Source: Ectocarpus siliculosus
Lineage: Eukaryota > Sar > Phaeophyceae > Ectocarpales > Ectocarpaceae
NCBI GenBank assembly: GCA_000310025.1
Contig: FN649744.1
Location: 2,398,620-2,462,619 of the forward strand
Direction of reading: 5' to 3'
Length of the DNA: 64,000 nucleotides
Position numbers and translations under genes: made by a program. How positions within the stretch are numbered: position 1 is the first letter of the stretch; every line of letters starts with the position of its first letter. Under the pieces are notes generated by a model that worked only from the letters and a program-made list of their open reading frames with translations, was not told the origin of the DNA and searched no databases. Shown piece by piece: positions 23,850 through 35,821 of this stretch.

Positions 23850-26800
23850 CTACGCGTCGTCCTGCTCGGTTCCTTCCGCCGATGCCGCCTCCACCTCGTA
23901 GATCGCGAGCGCCAGTCGGAGAAGCTCCTTCGCAGCCTCCACGGTCTGTGGCCTGGCCTCGGGCCTCGGGTCGATCATCCCCCGGTCGAGGACGAAAGCG
24001 ATCACCTGGCGGAGCCCCTCGTCGCTGGCCGCCCGGGAGGACGTGGTGAGCCATTCCACCCAGTTGTGCTCGAACAGCCTGCGGGGGTGTGCCTGTGCCT
24101 CCCGGCGGGCCGCGGTCTGCCGGAGGGTAGGGGTCCGGGGACAAGGGAGCATCATCCAGAGCTGAGTTGTGATGGGAGTCTTCTAGGCGGGCATATGCCG
24201 TCCGTTCTGCAGATGTTGTTCACCTCGAGCAAACACATGCTTAGTACCGAGCACCGATGGTGCCCACCGCAGTTGTTCGTGTCTGGAATCGTGACACCAA
24301 CACCCTTCCTGCCTTTATTCCGAGTGCGAAGCACGTCGGTTTTATCGCTTCATGCACAGGAGTTACTATTGAACCACAGATTCGCGGAACAACAGGGCTT
24401 GTCTCCCTTGGTCCTTGCTCGTTTTGTTGTGATCGGTTCGTTTCTACGTACGGTAATCGGTTGTTTTGAGTTGTCTTGCGACAACGGGGATTTGCTTCCT
24501 TGTTGTACAAAAGATGGGAAGATGCTTATTTTTGTTTCTGTGCAGAGAACAACACCAGATGGTATCGACCTGTTGAAGGCCATCGTGTGCCCGAAAACAA
24601 CGCACAGCAGTCTATGTAACGAAGGCTCACCCCTTTCTCTTCGAAACTGAGGCTGTCATCGCCCCTCTCGTCAGACTGTGCCATGAAGAAGCTTAGCGGA
24701 CGTCCCAGCTGGTCCAGCTTCGCCCTGGCTTCCTCATTCGGCACCCAGCCGTCTTCAGCGACGACGCCTAGGTACTGCGATATTTTTTACGCGCCGAGCA
24801 GCGGGGGCACACATCCATCAGGAGATCCGGTGACAATCGGTGACACGGGGCATTCAACGAAGACGGCCTACCTTCCTGTCGTTTCGTCTACCATGGGTGT
24901 AGAATCATATTTTCTGTCGCAACAACTACAATGTATAAGAGAGAGAGCAAGACAAAACAGAACAGACTCGCTAGTCCGCCAAAAATGGTCGACCGTCGCG
25001 AACACAGTCCAGAGGATGACGAGACCTGACACAAAAAAGGTGGCTGTTGGAAAAAATGCCGGTGGTGTTACATGCTAAGCGAAAGAAGCGAGCGAGCCAC
25101 AACAACACACAACAAGAGGAAATATCTCACGTGCTCCTTGATCCGCACTTCCTCCAGCTCAGCCTCGTCTTCGTCATCCTGAATTTCGTCCTCGATCTTC
25201 TCGAGGAGGTCTTCCCGCGCGACCTCGAGCACCTGAAGGCGGTCCTCGGCTGCCTCGAGGAGCTCCTGGACGAGCGAAGAAAGTCGTCGAGCGGCACGCA
25301 CACAGACAAAGAACGCATTAACGGGAACGAGTTGACTATGCTACAGCCTCGTCGTGTGTAGCTATTTCCAACCGCCGGCTGTGCTGTGTTTCTTGAACCA
25401 CCTTCTACCCTCTCATTTTCCCGCGAAAACGGGAGCCTCTGTTTCTTTGCAGCAACTACCTGAAGAGCTATTGTGGATACCCGTTGCATCACTCGCACCT
25501 CCTCTCCGAAAGCACACTTGTTCAACATGCCCTCCACGAGCACGACCGAGACGGCGTAGATCTCGGAGACGACCGTCGCTCCCCCTCCCCGCGGGTCGGA
25601 CGTCTCGGGAGCCGAGTAGCACGGGGTCCCGTCCCCGATGTTCTCGCGAAGGCGCGCCTCGTCCATCTTCAGGCACATCCCGAAGTCCGTGAGCCTGGCG
25701 TCGCCGTGGCCGTCCACGAGGATGTTGTTCGGCTTGATATCCCGGTGGACGTATTGCATATCGTGGAGGCCGCCGACTGCGGTGAGGACGCCGCACAGCA
25801 CCCTGGGGAGCGAGACGTCGAGTTTGTAACGGGGGGGGAGGGGGTAATCGTGAGGTTTTTGTGGGGTCCGTTGATTCCACGGCCGTGTATGCCGATGCTG
25901 CGGGTGGTAACTTCGCGAGGACGTAAGACATCACCTAGTGAGGAGAGTGAACGGAATTCCACTCCGCTTTCCTGAGAGGGGAGGGACAGGTGTGGGGTGA
26001 TGTACGAATGTTTGAGGCCGTACGCTTTACAGTAGGTCAACACCGTTGGCCGGTTGGCTGCTTGCCATGCCGTGCTTGACGACAGGGGCTCTCACCTCAC
26101 GAGGGCCCGGGGGTCGGTGTTCAAGCAGTTGCAGAGCATCGAGCTCAGGGTGCCGGGCTCCCTGCGCATGAGGAGCATGGGCGCGCCGCTGGTCGACGAT
26201 ATCTCTTGGACGTGCACGACGTGGGACACCTTGCCCCGCACGTCGCTCAGGGCCGCCACCTCCCGCTCCATCTGCCGGCGTCCGGCCGGCGTGTCCTGGA
26301 ACGTTTTCGAGCGTTTTTCGGCACGGAACAGAGGTGGTAGTGGGACGGGTTTCACGAACGCACATACGGAGTAAGATACAAAGGGCCGTGAAAATGTGAG
26401 GCAGGCAGGTGAATTGTCCTAGGTGCCGGGCGACGGGCATGCTGTGGGAAAGCATGAAACTTGTGTTAAGGGACGACTTCTGTGTTGAACTACACGTGTC
26501 ATATTGTTTTGTACGACGGTCGAAAACGTGACCGCGCAAATACCACGGTATGCGTTTGGCGGCAATGCCGAATGGAGGTAATTGTTTTGGTAGTAGGCGG
26601 TAGTGCGTTTTACGGCGGTAACGACTTGGGCGGAGGCGGTAAAATGAAAAATGGACGGGGCTCAACCGGCCTTTCCTCCTGGGGTACCTGCCTCAAGCTT
26701 CAAAAACTGCTCGGGGAAAACAAACTAGTGTTGCCTCATGGCACAAAGCAACATTCGTACGCACGTGTGACCCTGAATCAAGTACAAACAACATCAATTT

Positions 26801-29800
26801 TGTTGACAACGCACACAGCTTACAAAGGAGATTGCCCCAGCAGGTTAGATACTTCCACGAAACGGGTGATGTACTTTGTTCACTGTGTCAGCCACAACAA
26901 GCGGCATGCCATGGGTAACCCTTACTTTGGATTTCTTGAATGCGAAAGACTCCTTGGTGGTCTTGTCCTTCATGAACACCACGTCACCAAAACCGCCATC
27001 CTGGTGGAGGGGGGGTGGGCAGGGAAGGCAAGGAAGGAGGAACACGAAGGAAACGCACAGAGAAACAAGCCGAGAACTCCTGTGCTTAGTAAAACTCACC
27101 GCGGGAAACATCTATGTACACATGTCACGCGAGAAATATTACAAACACAGGTCATAAGAGTACTGGAGTATACAATCCTTGGCGAACTTCCCCTAGACTT
27201 TTCATGCTCTACGGATAGAGATGAACTCGAGCTGTTTCTACAGGAAAAAACCAAAACACCCACCGAGTTGACCCCGTCCAGGATGCAGAGATCCATGTTG
27301 AGGCCGTCGGCGGTGAGGTACACGCGAGGCGACGGGAACCGGGGAGGGGGGGTGTCGACCACACCCGGCGAGCGCGGTACCACCTGCGGCAACTGCGGCA
27401 GCAGGCCAACAGAACGGCGGACGGGGGAGAGGCAAAGGAGAAGCTTGTTTACGCCAAGCGACGAATACACCAGTCTGCTTCTTGTTCGACGACGAAAGGA
27501 AAAACAAGGCGACCATTGCCTGTCAAAACGAACCGTGAGCCATCCGTTCTCCGTCTACACCTCTTAGATTCGCTAGCGTGTTCGCGTGCATCTACGTTTT
27601 GGGTGCACCCTTTCTCGGCAAATGTGTTAAATAGTCGAACCAGCCGGGGCCACGAAGGTTTGGAGTTTTGTTTTTTTCTTCATCACATCTCCCCACCCTG
27701 GGAGCGGGTGGTGTTTCACAACAAACAGCGCCTTCACTCGGCGCTACCCCGGAGGAGTAATGACAGCACCCCGCATTCAAGCGGGCTTGAGTTTTTCTGT
27801 ACGCTTGCAGCATCAACTCTACACTTGCTGGTAGGGTAACATACAAAGGGAGTCAACTTGTAACGTCACATGCATACCAGCGGAGAGTCTGCGTTTACGC
27901 TCTCAAAGATAACGCCGCTGTCCTTCTCGTTGTAGCCGCTCCCGAAGAACACGGCCCGGGTCGACCCGTGGAAAGAATCCGCGGGAGACGACATCGCGGA
28001 TGCGGGGGTGAGCGGCGGCGTGGGCGGCGCGACGCTGGCTGCGGCGGCCAGAATCTTCTGCACAACCGACGACACCTGGTGCAATAGACGGGGGGACGCG
28101 TGTTGAGTGTATCGATGCGAGCATATCTTACAAGCAGAAAGTCAATAACACTTCTTTCACACAGAAAGAACGTGCCGATGGGTGGACATGACTAAAGTCA
28201 CGGCGTTCTGCAGGAAGGCGAGCTAGAACGTGTGTGTCACCGATCTACATTTGGCAGCGGTGTGGCGAAGGTGGTGAGGGAATGTTTTCGCGTTGTCAAG
28301 GACCAAAACACAAATACAACATAAGAGCTTGCAGGCACGCGGGGAAATACGGCGGAAAAACAAAAGGACACGCTCGCCTGAAGTGGCCACAGTTCGCCTT
28401 GGAAGGGAAAAAAAGCTATTACAATAGACACCAGCAACGACCAGACCCTACCTCTTCCGTCATAACGTCGATCTTGCCGAGGTAGTCCTCGTCGATGTCA
28501 AGCTCCTCGCACCGGTGCCGCTGTCTCTTCTTGCTCTCTGCCGGCGACGCCTCCTCCTGTTCCTCCTCCGTGCTGTCGGACGGGCCACTGGAAGGCGTCA
28601 GCGCCGCGTCAAGCCCGCTCACCCGCATCACCTGAAGCGCCGGGCGGCCTCCGATCCCCATCAGCGCTTCGGCGATGGACTGATCGATGGACTGGTTGCC
28701 GTAGATGGCGCCGGTCTTCATCTTACCGTCGTCGTTATCCTTGCGGCTGGCTGATGCGGCGGTCCCCGTCTTCTCGTCGGCGTCGTCCAGGAGATCCATG
28801 TTCTGTGATTGTGTTGCAAAGGCGGCGGTGGTTGTGGAAGCGAGGGGGGGGGAGGGGGGGGTTCGTCGGACGCTTACGAGCATGAATCCTCATGTGTTCG
28901 GCACGAGCACATCGTTTCCTTTCTAAAAAATGCCAATTAAAAGCATGCCAAGCGAAGAGCTACGCTAAAAACAAATCAACAAGCTCACGAAAGAACAAAT
29001 GTATGCACCGGAGTAGCAGGGTCGGTTTCGGGCGGTGGCCAAAACAAAGCAGAAACGAAGTACGAAATACCAAATCATGCACCGGTGTCGAAGTCGGGCG
29101 GTGGCGAAAAACAAAAGTAGAAAACAAGAGGCAAACAGTTTATGCACAGGTGTCGAGTTCGAGAGGTGGCAAAACCAAAAGTGTCAAAAGCAATAAGTAC
29201 ACAGTTCATGCACGGGCATCGTGGTGGCGATTTCGAGGTGGCGAAAAGCCAAATGGTGAAGAAAACACAAACATCATGCGACGCACGACGTACCTCGAGC
29301 ACATAGAAGTCTCGCTTGTCACCGCCATCGTGCGAGGCGCACCCGGAGTACGATGCACACGCACCGTAGGCGGCGGCGGGGACAGCACCTACCGCAGCCG
29401 CCGCCGGCCGCGCCGCCGCTGCCGCCGCCCCGTGTTCCGTCGCCGTTCCCGCACCGGTTCCCGAAAACATCGGCGACGCGGAGAGGTGGGGCGAGCAACC
29501 GCGACCACGCCCAGCGAACCGAAACGCCGAAGGCACCGGGCCGCTCTCCAGTCTCTCCCTCAGGCTGGCGAGCATCGGACACGAGGACTGCTCCCCGACG
29601 GTCGAGGCGGCGGCGCCGTTCTTGTCCGCCCCCTCACGGGAACCAGAAGAAGACGACGACGACAGTGCCGAGCTCCAGGCCGGCAGCGCCCAGTCGGCGG
29701 GGGAGATGGCGGGCACGCCTCCACCGCGGGAAAACCTGTCGCCGACCTTGGAGGTGTCGGTGGACGAGGCATCGACAGTGCACGCTCCGGTCGAGGAAGG

Positions 29801-30789
29801 GGTGCAGGGGGAGTACACAGCTCCAGTGTCCCCGGTCACCGCCACCCGCGCGACCACCGCCGGCCGCGCCGCCGCGGTCGCCGCCCCGTGTTCCGTCGCC
29901 GTTCCCGCACCGGTTCCCGAAAACGTCGGTGACGTTGAGAGGTGGGGCGGGCAACCGCGACCACGCCCAGCGAACCGAAACGCCGAAGGCACCGGGCCGC
30001 TCTCCAGTCTCTCTCTCAGGCTGGCGAGCATCGGACACGAGGACTGCTCCCCGACGGTCGAGGCGGCGGCGCCGTTCTTGTCCTCCCCCTCGCGGGAACC
30101 AGAAGAAGACGACGACGACAGTGCCGAGCTCCAGGCCGGCAGCGCCCAGTCGGCGGGGGAGATGGCGGGCACGCCTCCACCGCGGGAAAACCTGTCGCCG
30201 ACCTTGGAGGTGTCGGTGGACGAGGCGTCGACAGTGCACGCTCCGGTCGAGGAAGGGGTGCAGGGGGAGCACACAGCTCCAGTGTCCCCGGTCACCGCCA
30301 CCCGCGCGACCACCACCGGCCGCGCCGCCGCGGTCGCCGCCCCGTGTTCCGTCGCCGTTCCCGCACCGGTTCCCGAAAACATCGGCGACGCGGAGAGGTG
30401 GGGCGGGCAACCGCGACCACGCCCAGCGAACCGAAACGCCGAAGGCACCGGGCCACTCTCCAGTCTCTCTCTCAGGCTGGCGAGCATCGGACACGAGGAC
30501 TGCTCCCCGACGGTCGAGGCGGCGGCGCCGTTCTTGTCCGCCCCCTCGCGGGAACCAGAAGAAGACGACGACGACAGTGCCGAGCTCCAGGCCGGCAGCG
30601 CCCAGTCGGCGGGGGAGATGGCGGGCACGCCACCACCGCGGGAAAACCTGTCGCCGACCTTGGAGGTGTCGGTGGACGAGGCGTCGACAGTGCACGCTCC
30701 GGTCGAGGAAGGGGTGCAGGGGGAGTACACAGCTCCAGTGTCCCCGGTCACCGCCGCCCGCGCGACCACCGCCGGCCGCGCCGCCGCGG

Positions 30790-30826
<37 letters not shown>

Positions 30827-31583
30827 TGCTGCCGCTGCTGCCGTCCCCCGGCAGGCTGCAAGTGGTAAGTGGATGGTGCCGAACGCGCCGAGCTCACGGG
30901 GAGGGTCGAGAGGTTCGCTCATAACCTCCGAGACCCACCGCGCCGCGACCGAGCGCTGGGAGGCAGACATCCGGCGGCACCACACGGCCGTCCCGTTTGC
31001 ACCCGACGAGCCAGAGATCACGCTGGCCGTCGACGGGAGGGTGAGGAGCTGCTGCTGCAGGGATAGCACCGTCTGCGTTCCCCCGCCGGCGGTCGCGCGA
31101 CTTAGGCCGGGGAGGCGGAGAGGGCACGTGCTGAAAACCCGCGATGCCGTGGCGGCGGCGGCGGCGGCGGCGGGCGTGGAGAGGACGATGGCGCCGTCGG
31201 CCCCGGCGCATCCACGCACGAGCGCGAGCGGCGGCGGCATTACCGCGGAGAACGTCGACGGAAAACGAAGCTGGGCGAAGATTCCGCCGCCGCCGCCGCT
31301 GGTGCTGGTGATACTACTCCCCCCGGTCCATCCGCGCCGCAGGAAGATGCGCTGGGCGATGATGCGGGGAACACCACCCAGCTGCTGCTGGGTAACGTAC
31401 CGGCTGGATATCCTTGAGTACAACCGAAGGGCTGACTGCACGGAATCGACGCGTACTTGACGACCACCAGGAAGCTGTAGCAGGAAGGGTCGGCAACCCA
31501 AACTGCCACTGCTGTTGCTGATAATGGAGATGTCGCGGCTCCGCTGTTCTGCGACAGCCAGCTCCTGGCCGTCGTCATTCTGC
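23850..31583 (-). CDS. Protein kinase with long repetitive N-terminus, left copy
   Basis: Ten minus-strand exons join in phase: 31583-29294, 28802-28452, 28075-27878, 27392-27264, 27000-26926, 26295-26096, 25802-25499, 25265-25131, 24774-24631 and 24116-23850, about 1360 codons. The first exon begins inside a codon, so an upstream ATG exon is missing. The kinase core is complete in outline: glycine loop DGGFGDVVF, FAFKK (ATP-site Lys), helix C MEREVAAL, HRDIKPNNILVD, DFG and YSAPE, then SEIYAVSVVLVEGML (helix F). An acidic coiled coil (ELLEAAEDRLQVLEVARED) and a helical tail ending EGTEQDDA follow. The N-terminal exon holds three 152-residue repeats; the next exon is acidic with a basic KKRQRHR patch. 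The family beyond Ser/Thr-type kinase is not recognised. All kinase motifs are present, so it is probably active. Confidence 0.85.
26670..29290. repeat. Apparently identical tract shared with 58713-61333
   Basis: Within this block exons and introns agree between the arms in every stretch I compared. Coordinates pair at a constant sum of 88003, so there are no net indels. Outside it, coding exons on both sides already differ by substitutions. Confidence 0.85.
29003..29265. repeat. Intronic tandem repeat, four units of 65-74 bp
   Basis: Units start at 29003, 29077, 29142 and 29208, each with ATGCAC(C/A/G)GG then a GGCGGTGGC-like core and an A-rich tail. The array lies in kinase intron 1 and is copied in mirror image at about 58740-59000. 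Confidence 0.8.
29407..30774. repeat. Three 456-bp tandem repeats inside kinase exon
   Basis: The landmark AACCAGAAGAAGACGACG recurs at 29641, 30097 and 30553, an exact 456-bp period (152 codons). Units differ by only a few substitutions. In the kinase frame each unit reads as a Ser/Ala/Gly-rich segment with conserved islands such as PAISPADWALPAWSSAL, SMLASLRERLES-like and FSGTGAGTATE. The right kinase copy has a single unit. Confidence 0.93.
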
Positions 31584-31667
31584 CTGCAAGGGCAGGGAGG
31601 GGAGGGATTTCCGGCATTTTCTTCGTCAGCGTGATTGTCACGGGTAGAACAAACAACGACGCACTGC

Positions 31668-32353
31668 TTCTACTCTAGCTCACGACAAACATGGTGGAAC
31701 ATGGTGTAACAAGGAGAAAATTATTCTTGTAGGTAAAGCCAAAACGGTTGTCATTCGTGCTGATCCCATCATGCTCCCATATATTCCATACCCGTGACCA
31801 TCGCGCTGACGGAACACATCCGGGAATTCTCCCCGCCCCCCCCCCCTCCCCGCCCTTGCAGGGACAATGGCAACGATGAACCCGCCCAAGGCGAGGAGCT
31901 GGCTGTCGTAGAACCCCAGAGGCGCGACGTCTCGGTGTTCAACCGCGATATTTTCCACGTGAACAACATGATCAGGAACTACAGCAGTAGCATTTTGCGT
32001 AGCAGTAGCAATTTGCAGCACAAAATGCTCGTGATGTTGTTGATGATACTGTTCATGTGAAAAATATTGCGGTTGAACACTTAGACGTCGCGTCGCTGGC
32101 GTTCTACCACAGCCAGCTCCTGGTATCGGGCGGGTTCATCGTTGTCCTTGTCCCTGCCTGCAGGGGTGGGAACGGGGGGGGGGTTCCCGGCATGAGATTC
32201 GTCCGAGCGCGATGGTTACGGGTATACCAGAAGTGGGAGACTGATGGAATGAGCACGGATGAAAACGTTTTTTTTTCAATTTACCTACAATATCTATTTT
32301 CACCTTCTTACATCATGTTACACCATGTTCGTCTTGCACTACAGTAGTAGAAG
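31668..32353. mobile_element. Foldback element, left copy
   Basis: Two arms of about 310 bp (31668-31978 and about 32040-32353) are imperfect reverse complements around a short AT-rich centre. The ends are TTCTACTCTAG... and ...CTACAGTAGTAGAA. Each arm contains a GTACCCGTGACCATCGCGCTGAC-like block (in pieces), a C-run and CCCTGCAGG, then GAGGAGCTGGCTGT and GTTCAACCGCGATAT. The inner part of each arm resembles the 5' end of the first kinase exon with its acceptor. No transposase is present. Confidence 0.8.
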
Positions 32354-35300
32354 TTTGTTGTTGGTGAAGAAATCGGACTACTGTTAGATCGCCGTAAACA
32401 TAGAAACGTATTTCAGACCGTTCTGCAAGCCTCTGCGGTGTCAGCGATAAAAGGAAACATTTAGGCTCAGACTTAGCTCTCGACGGCAGCCATCATCTGT
32501 ATACAACATAGAGTTGACGGACACCGGGGGCTGGCTGTCCGTACAATCTGCGTCCAGAAAACAAGCTGTGAGTTCAATTAGTAAGCAATATCCTGGGGAA
32601 AAAATACAGAATTTCATTTCCGAAGAGGGGTTTTGGTATGACGCGCAGACTACACAAGGCAAACCACCATACCGGTGTGCTGGCAAGAAGGTGATAATGG
32701 ATAGTAGCCTAAAACCGGAGCCTCAACTCGTTTTCCAAGACGTCCATTCTCAAGAGTTTTTTATTGGATTTTAGTTTTCACCTGCTTCTGCGAGGCATGC
32801 ATGCCTCAGTGGTCGCTACCGCGGCAGCCGCTATGGCAGTCGCAGCAGCGACGAGCAAGAGAGTGCCGACGATAAACACCATCTGTTGGCACGGCGTGCG
32901 TAGGGAAGAAAGGAGGGGGAATGTCGAGAGGAAAGTTTGTCGTACACCTATTGCACATGGGCGACTAAAGCAGGATCATCACCAAGCGAGACAACCTTTC
33001 GAGATTCGACGAGAGACATCAAGAGACCCACCGGCATGTGTGGAAACGAGGAAACCTGCCCATGGTTATCGATCGGCCATCAATGGTTCACGGTTCGAGT
33101 GGTTTCATCCCCCATGCCAGAGAAGCATAGACTACAGTAGTCAACTTACAAGGGGGACACATATGTACGGCGCAGGGTTTGATACATACATACGTGTTCC
33201 ACCACGACGACGAAGTCGGGCAAAAGAACATGAACCACACAACCAGGGGCATATATGTGTGAACGTCATCACATGAGAACTCGGTGTAACTACTCTTCTA
33301 GAGGTGCTGTAGACATTTGTAGGCCAACCTGGGGCCAACATATCTGAAACAAATCAGCCAGGAGCGTTTGAGAGAGTTCCGCTGCATCGACCTGTAGCAA
33401 GGTTGGATTGCTGTATCACATGTATGAGCCACATGCATGGTTAGATAAACCGTAGTAGGACCGTTCACTACAGGCAATAACGTAAAAACCTACTTTCGAC
33501 GTGGCCGGACGACAAGAGACGGTTGCTTCAGTACTTTTTTGCGTCTTGGCTCGCAACATCTCTGTGGACGGGCTTGGTCTGCCAGGACCAGATACATACA
33601 TGGGACGGTCTCTCCCTCTCTCTTCCTCTTGCCCCCCCTTCCCCCTTCATCCCCCTCCGTCCCCTTCCGCTGCTCGTGCTCCTGCTTCAGCTCCTATGAC
33701 CAAGCAGTGAACGTTGTTACCGGACAAACCGACACCTACAGGTATCATTTGCTACATGGGACAAGCGAGATCGACCGCACACATCCACAAGAAGAGCGAC
33801 CGTCGGCGCTCGGCGACGCCCCTGGTACTCACCGCTGGTACCCCCAGGGTAGGATCTCAGATCTTTCGCGATATTTCCCCTTGATCAAGAAGACGAGAGG
33901 AAACTGGTTTGCTGTTTTGCGTCTGAGGAGTTTCTCTCGTGAGAGTGTGGGAAGGTGGGGAAGGTTGTCTCTCAAGCTCGGGTCTACCAATGTAGCAGAG
34001 TCTCCGGAGAAGCGGCGCAACTCCAGAATTCAAACTAGCCAATCATCTCCGAAAAGCCGAATGGTAGCTACCGATCTACCGAACCAACACACCAAGACCG
34101 GGGGCCCTTGGGGGGCTTCGCCACTTCTAACTAAGGAGAGGTTCAAGGACAAACCAGAGATGAGCACGCGGCGAACGTCCAGCACTGGATTGTCAATGTA
34201 GTAAGCGTGTATCGACGTGTATCGACCGCTCGAATTGTGCTGGAAATACTAATCTTCCAATCTGTCATCAGTCATCTGGGTTGAAAGCCCCAAACGCCTC
34301 ATACCGCATCTATCTTCAATGCACACAGCCTTCTCTTCACATGACGGGTGCAGGGTGCAGGGTAGACTGCGCAGAAAGCACACCGGCCCACCCTCCGGAT
34401 TCGGAGGAATCGCAAGAATACGAGGCACCACCAACTACTCGTGCATCCAGTCATTTCCTGGCGCTGGTTTGTGTTTCTTTCGACCGCGTCGACCAGTTGA
34501 CACTCGAGGAGACACACTCTGTGCAGATACCCGGGAGAAACAAGAGTGCAAATCACCTGGCTCTCGAAACTGCACTCCTCCTTCTCCTTGGCACCTGTCG
34601 CGCGTGTTCCAGAGTAGCAGAACGAGCGGCATGCACACTGATGTAGCCTGAAGAGAATAACGGAGCTCTGCCCCGCACCGGCTATCTTCTTGAACGACTT
34701 GAACAGAGCGCTCTTGTTTCTTTGTGGATGCGCAGTTGGGGAAGAGGCAAAGTTTATGTACGACAACGCATTAACCTCAGAGATCTGTGTGTGACACAAT
34801 CGAGACGGGAACGTGCTACATTCGGCCAGGAATCTCAACGAATCCCTAATTTCTCCCAACAGTTTCCATTCGATGCGGTCAAGACGTGGTGGATGGTTGG
34901 TGTTCCTGTCAAACAACACGCTTTGGCGGACGCACGTTCAAAAAATGCAAAAATGCAAGAGAAACTTGAAAAAATTCTCTATGTGAACCTTTCAGAAATC
35001 ACATGCGATGGCCACGTGCCTGTGGTATTCATGTGATGGCTGTGCCTGGACCACGGAGGAACAGCGTGCGAACTAAAAATTTACGTCCATTCATGAGTTT
35101 CGAGAAGCGGGGGAAGACGGGTCGTTGTTGTCCTTAACAACTCGCACATAATCCAACCTCGATCGCTCTGTCCCATAACGGCTCTCTGCCAATGTCGTTC
35201 ATGCTAGCCGAACCGCCGCGATATCATCAGCAGGATGGACCACCACCCAAACAGAATCCTTCCTGGCAAAAACTCGCAAAAATACATGTCGCATCCAACC

Positions 35301-35821
35301 CTCCGACCCCCCCCCTCTGAGGGGGGAGAAAGAAAAGCACCGTGACGAAGAGATAGTCCCCATTCTCATGACCATCGGTACTTTGTGAACTACCCCACGA
35401 GTGCACCGGGAACAACGCGATGGTTATCGACCGAGACCGGGGGGTTCCTCTGCGATCAACCCTCGAAAACCGTTCTCACCACTTCACCCTCTTCACAGCA
35501 GTGTCGTTTCCCCCTCCACGATGCATGTCCGCCAGAGAGAGAAAGAGAGAGAGCAGCCGCGCTCCGTCTACCGACCCTAACACAAATTCTAATCGCCGCA
35601 ATAGCGGTTACCAAGGACTTTGGCTTGGTGCCATCGCCCACGACCAACCCCTCTTGACACAGCACCGTGCATGCCCATTTTCACGCACGAAGAAAAATTT
35701 CTGCAAACAAACAAAAATCTTCCGGCACAAGGTACCCGCATTCGTTCGTGGTAGATGATCGAACACCACGGCAGTACTAATACATCATTGCCGCCACCTC
35801 GGTGGGTATCTCCAGTTCTTT
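32354..35821. other. Outer part of inverted-repeat left arm and flank; no firm gene
   Basis: Most of this is mirrored at 54150-56567 with many indels. One segment conserved in both arms encodes LLRGMHASVVATAAAAM with TSKRVPTINTICWHGV (left plus strand, right minus strand). It could be a signal-peptide exon of a small gene, but the left copy has an in-frame stop just upstream. The first kinase exon may also lie here. A second shared open segment at 34299-34919 (minus) has no recognisable domain. Confidence 0.4.

Larger units (their letters stand above)
24003..34740. repeat. Left arm of about 10-kb inverted repeat
   Basis: This stretch matches the reverse complement of about 54150-64000, as shown by matching exons, introns, the foldback element and non-coding segments in mirrored order. 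The true lower limit is unknown because the right arm runs off the window. Similarity is weaker at 31.7-34.7 kb (many indels), very high at 26.67-29.29 kb, and intermediate at 24.0-26.6 kb. Confidence 0.93.

Noticed and set aside
29407-30774. Regular repeats considered as a CRISPR-like array
   Set aside because: Units are 456 bp, head to tail and coding, with no spacers, in a eukaryotic gene.
29353-31460. Very long plus-strand open frames antisense to the first kinase exon (up to 612 codons)
   Set aside because: GC-rich repeats keep several frames open at once. Only the minus frame joins in phase to the kinase exons and keeps its splice sites in both copies.
23850-31583. Kinase considered as an integrated phaeovirus gene
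   Set aside because: It is split by nine introns with host-like splice sites and has no neighbouring viral core genes.
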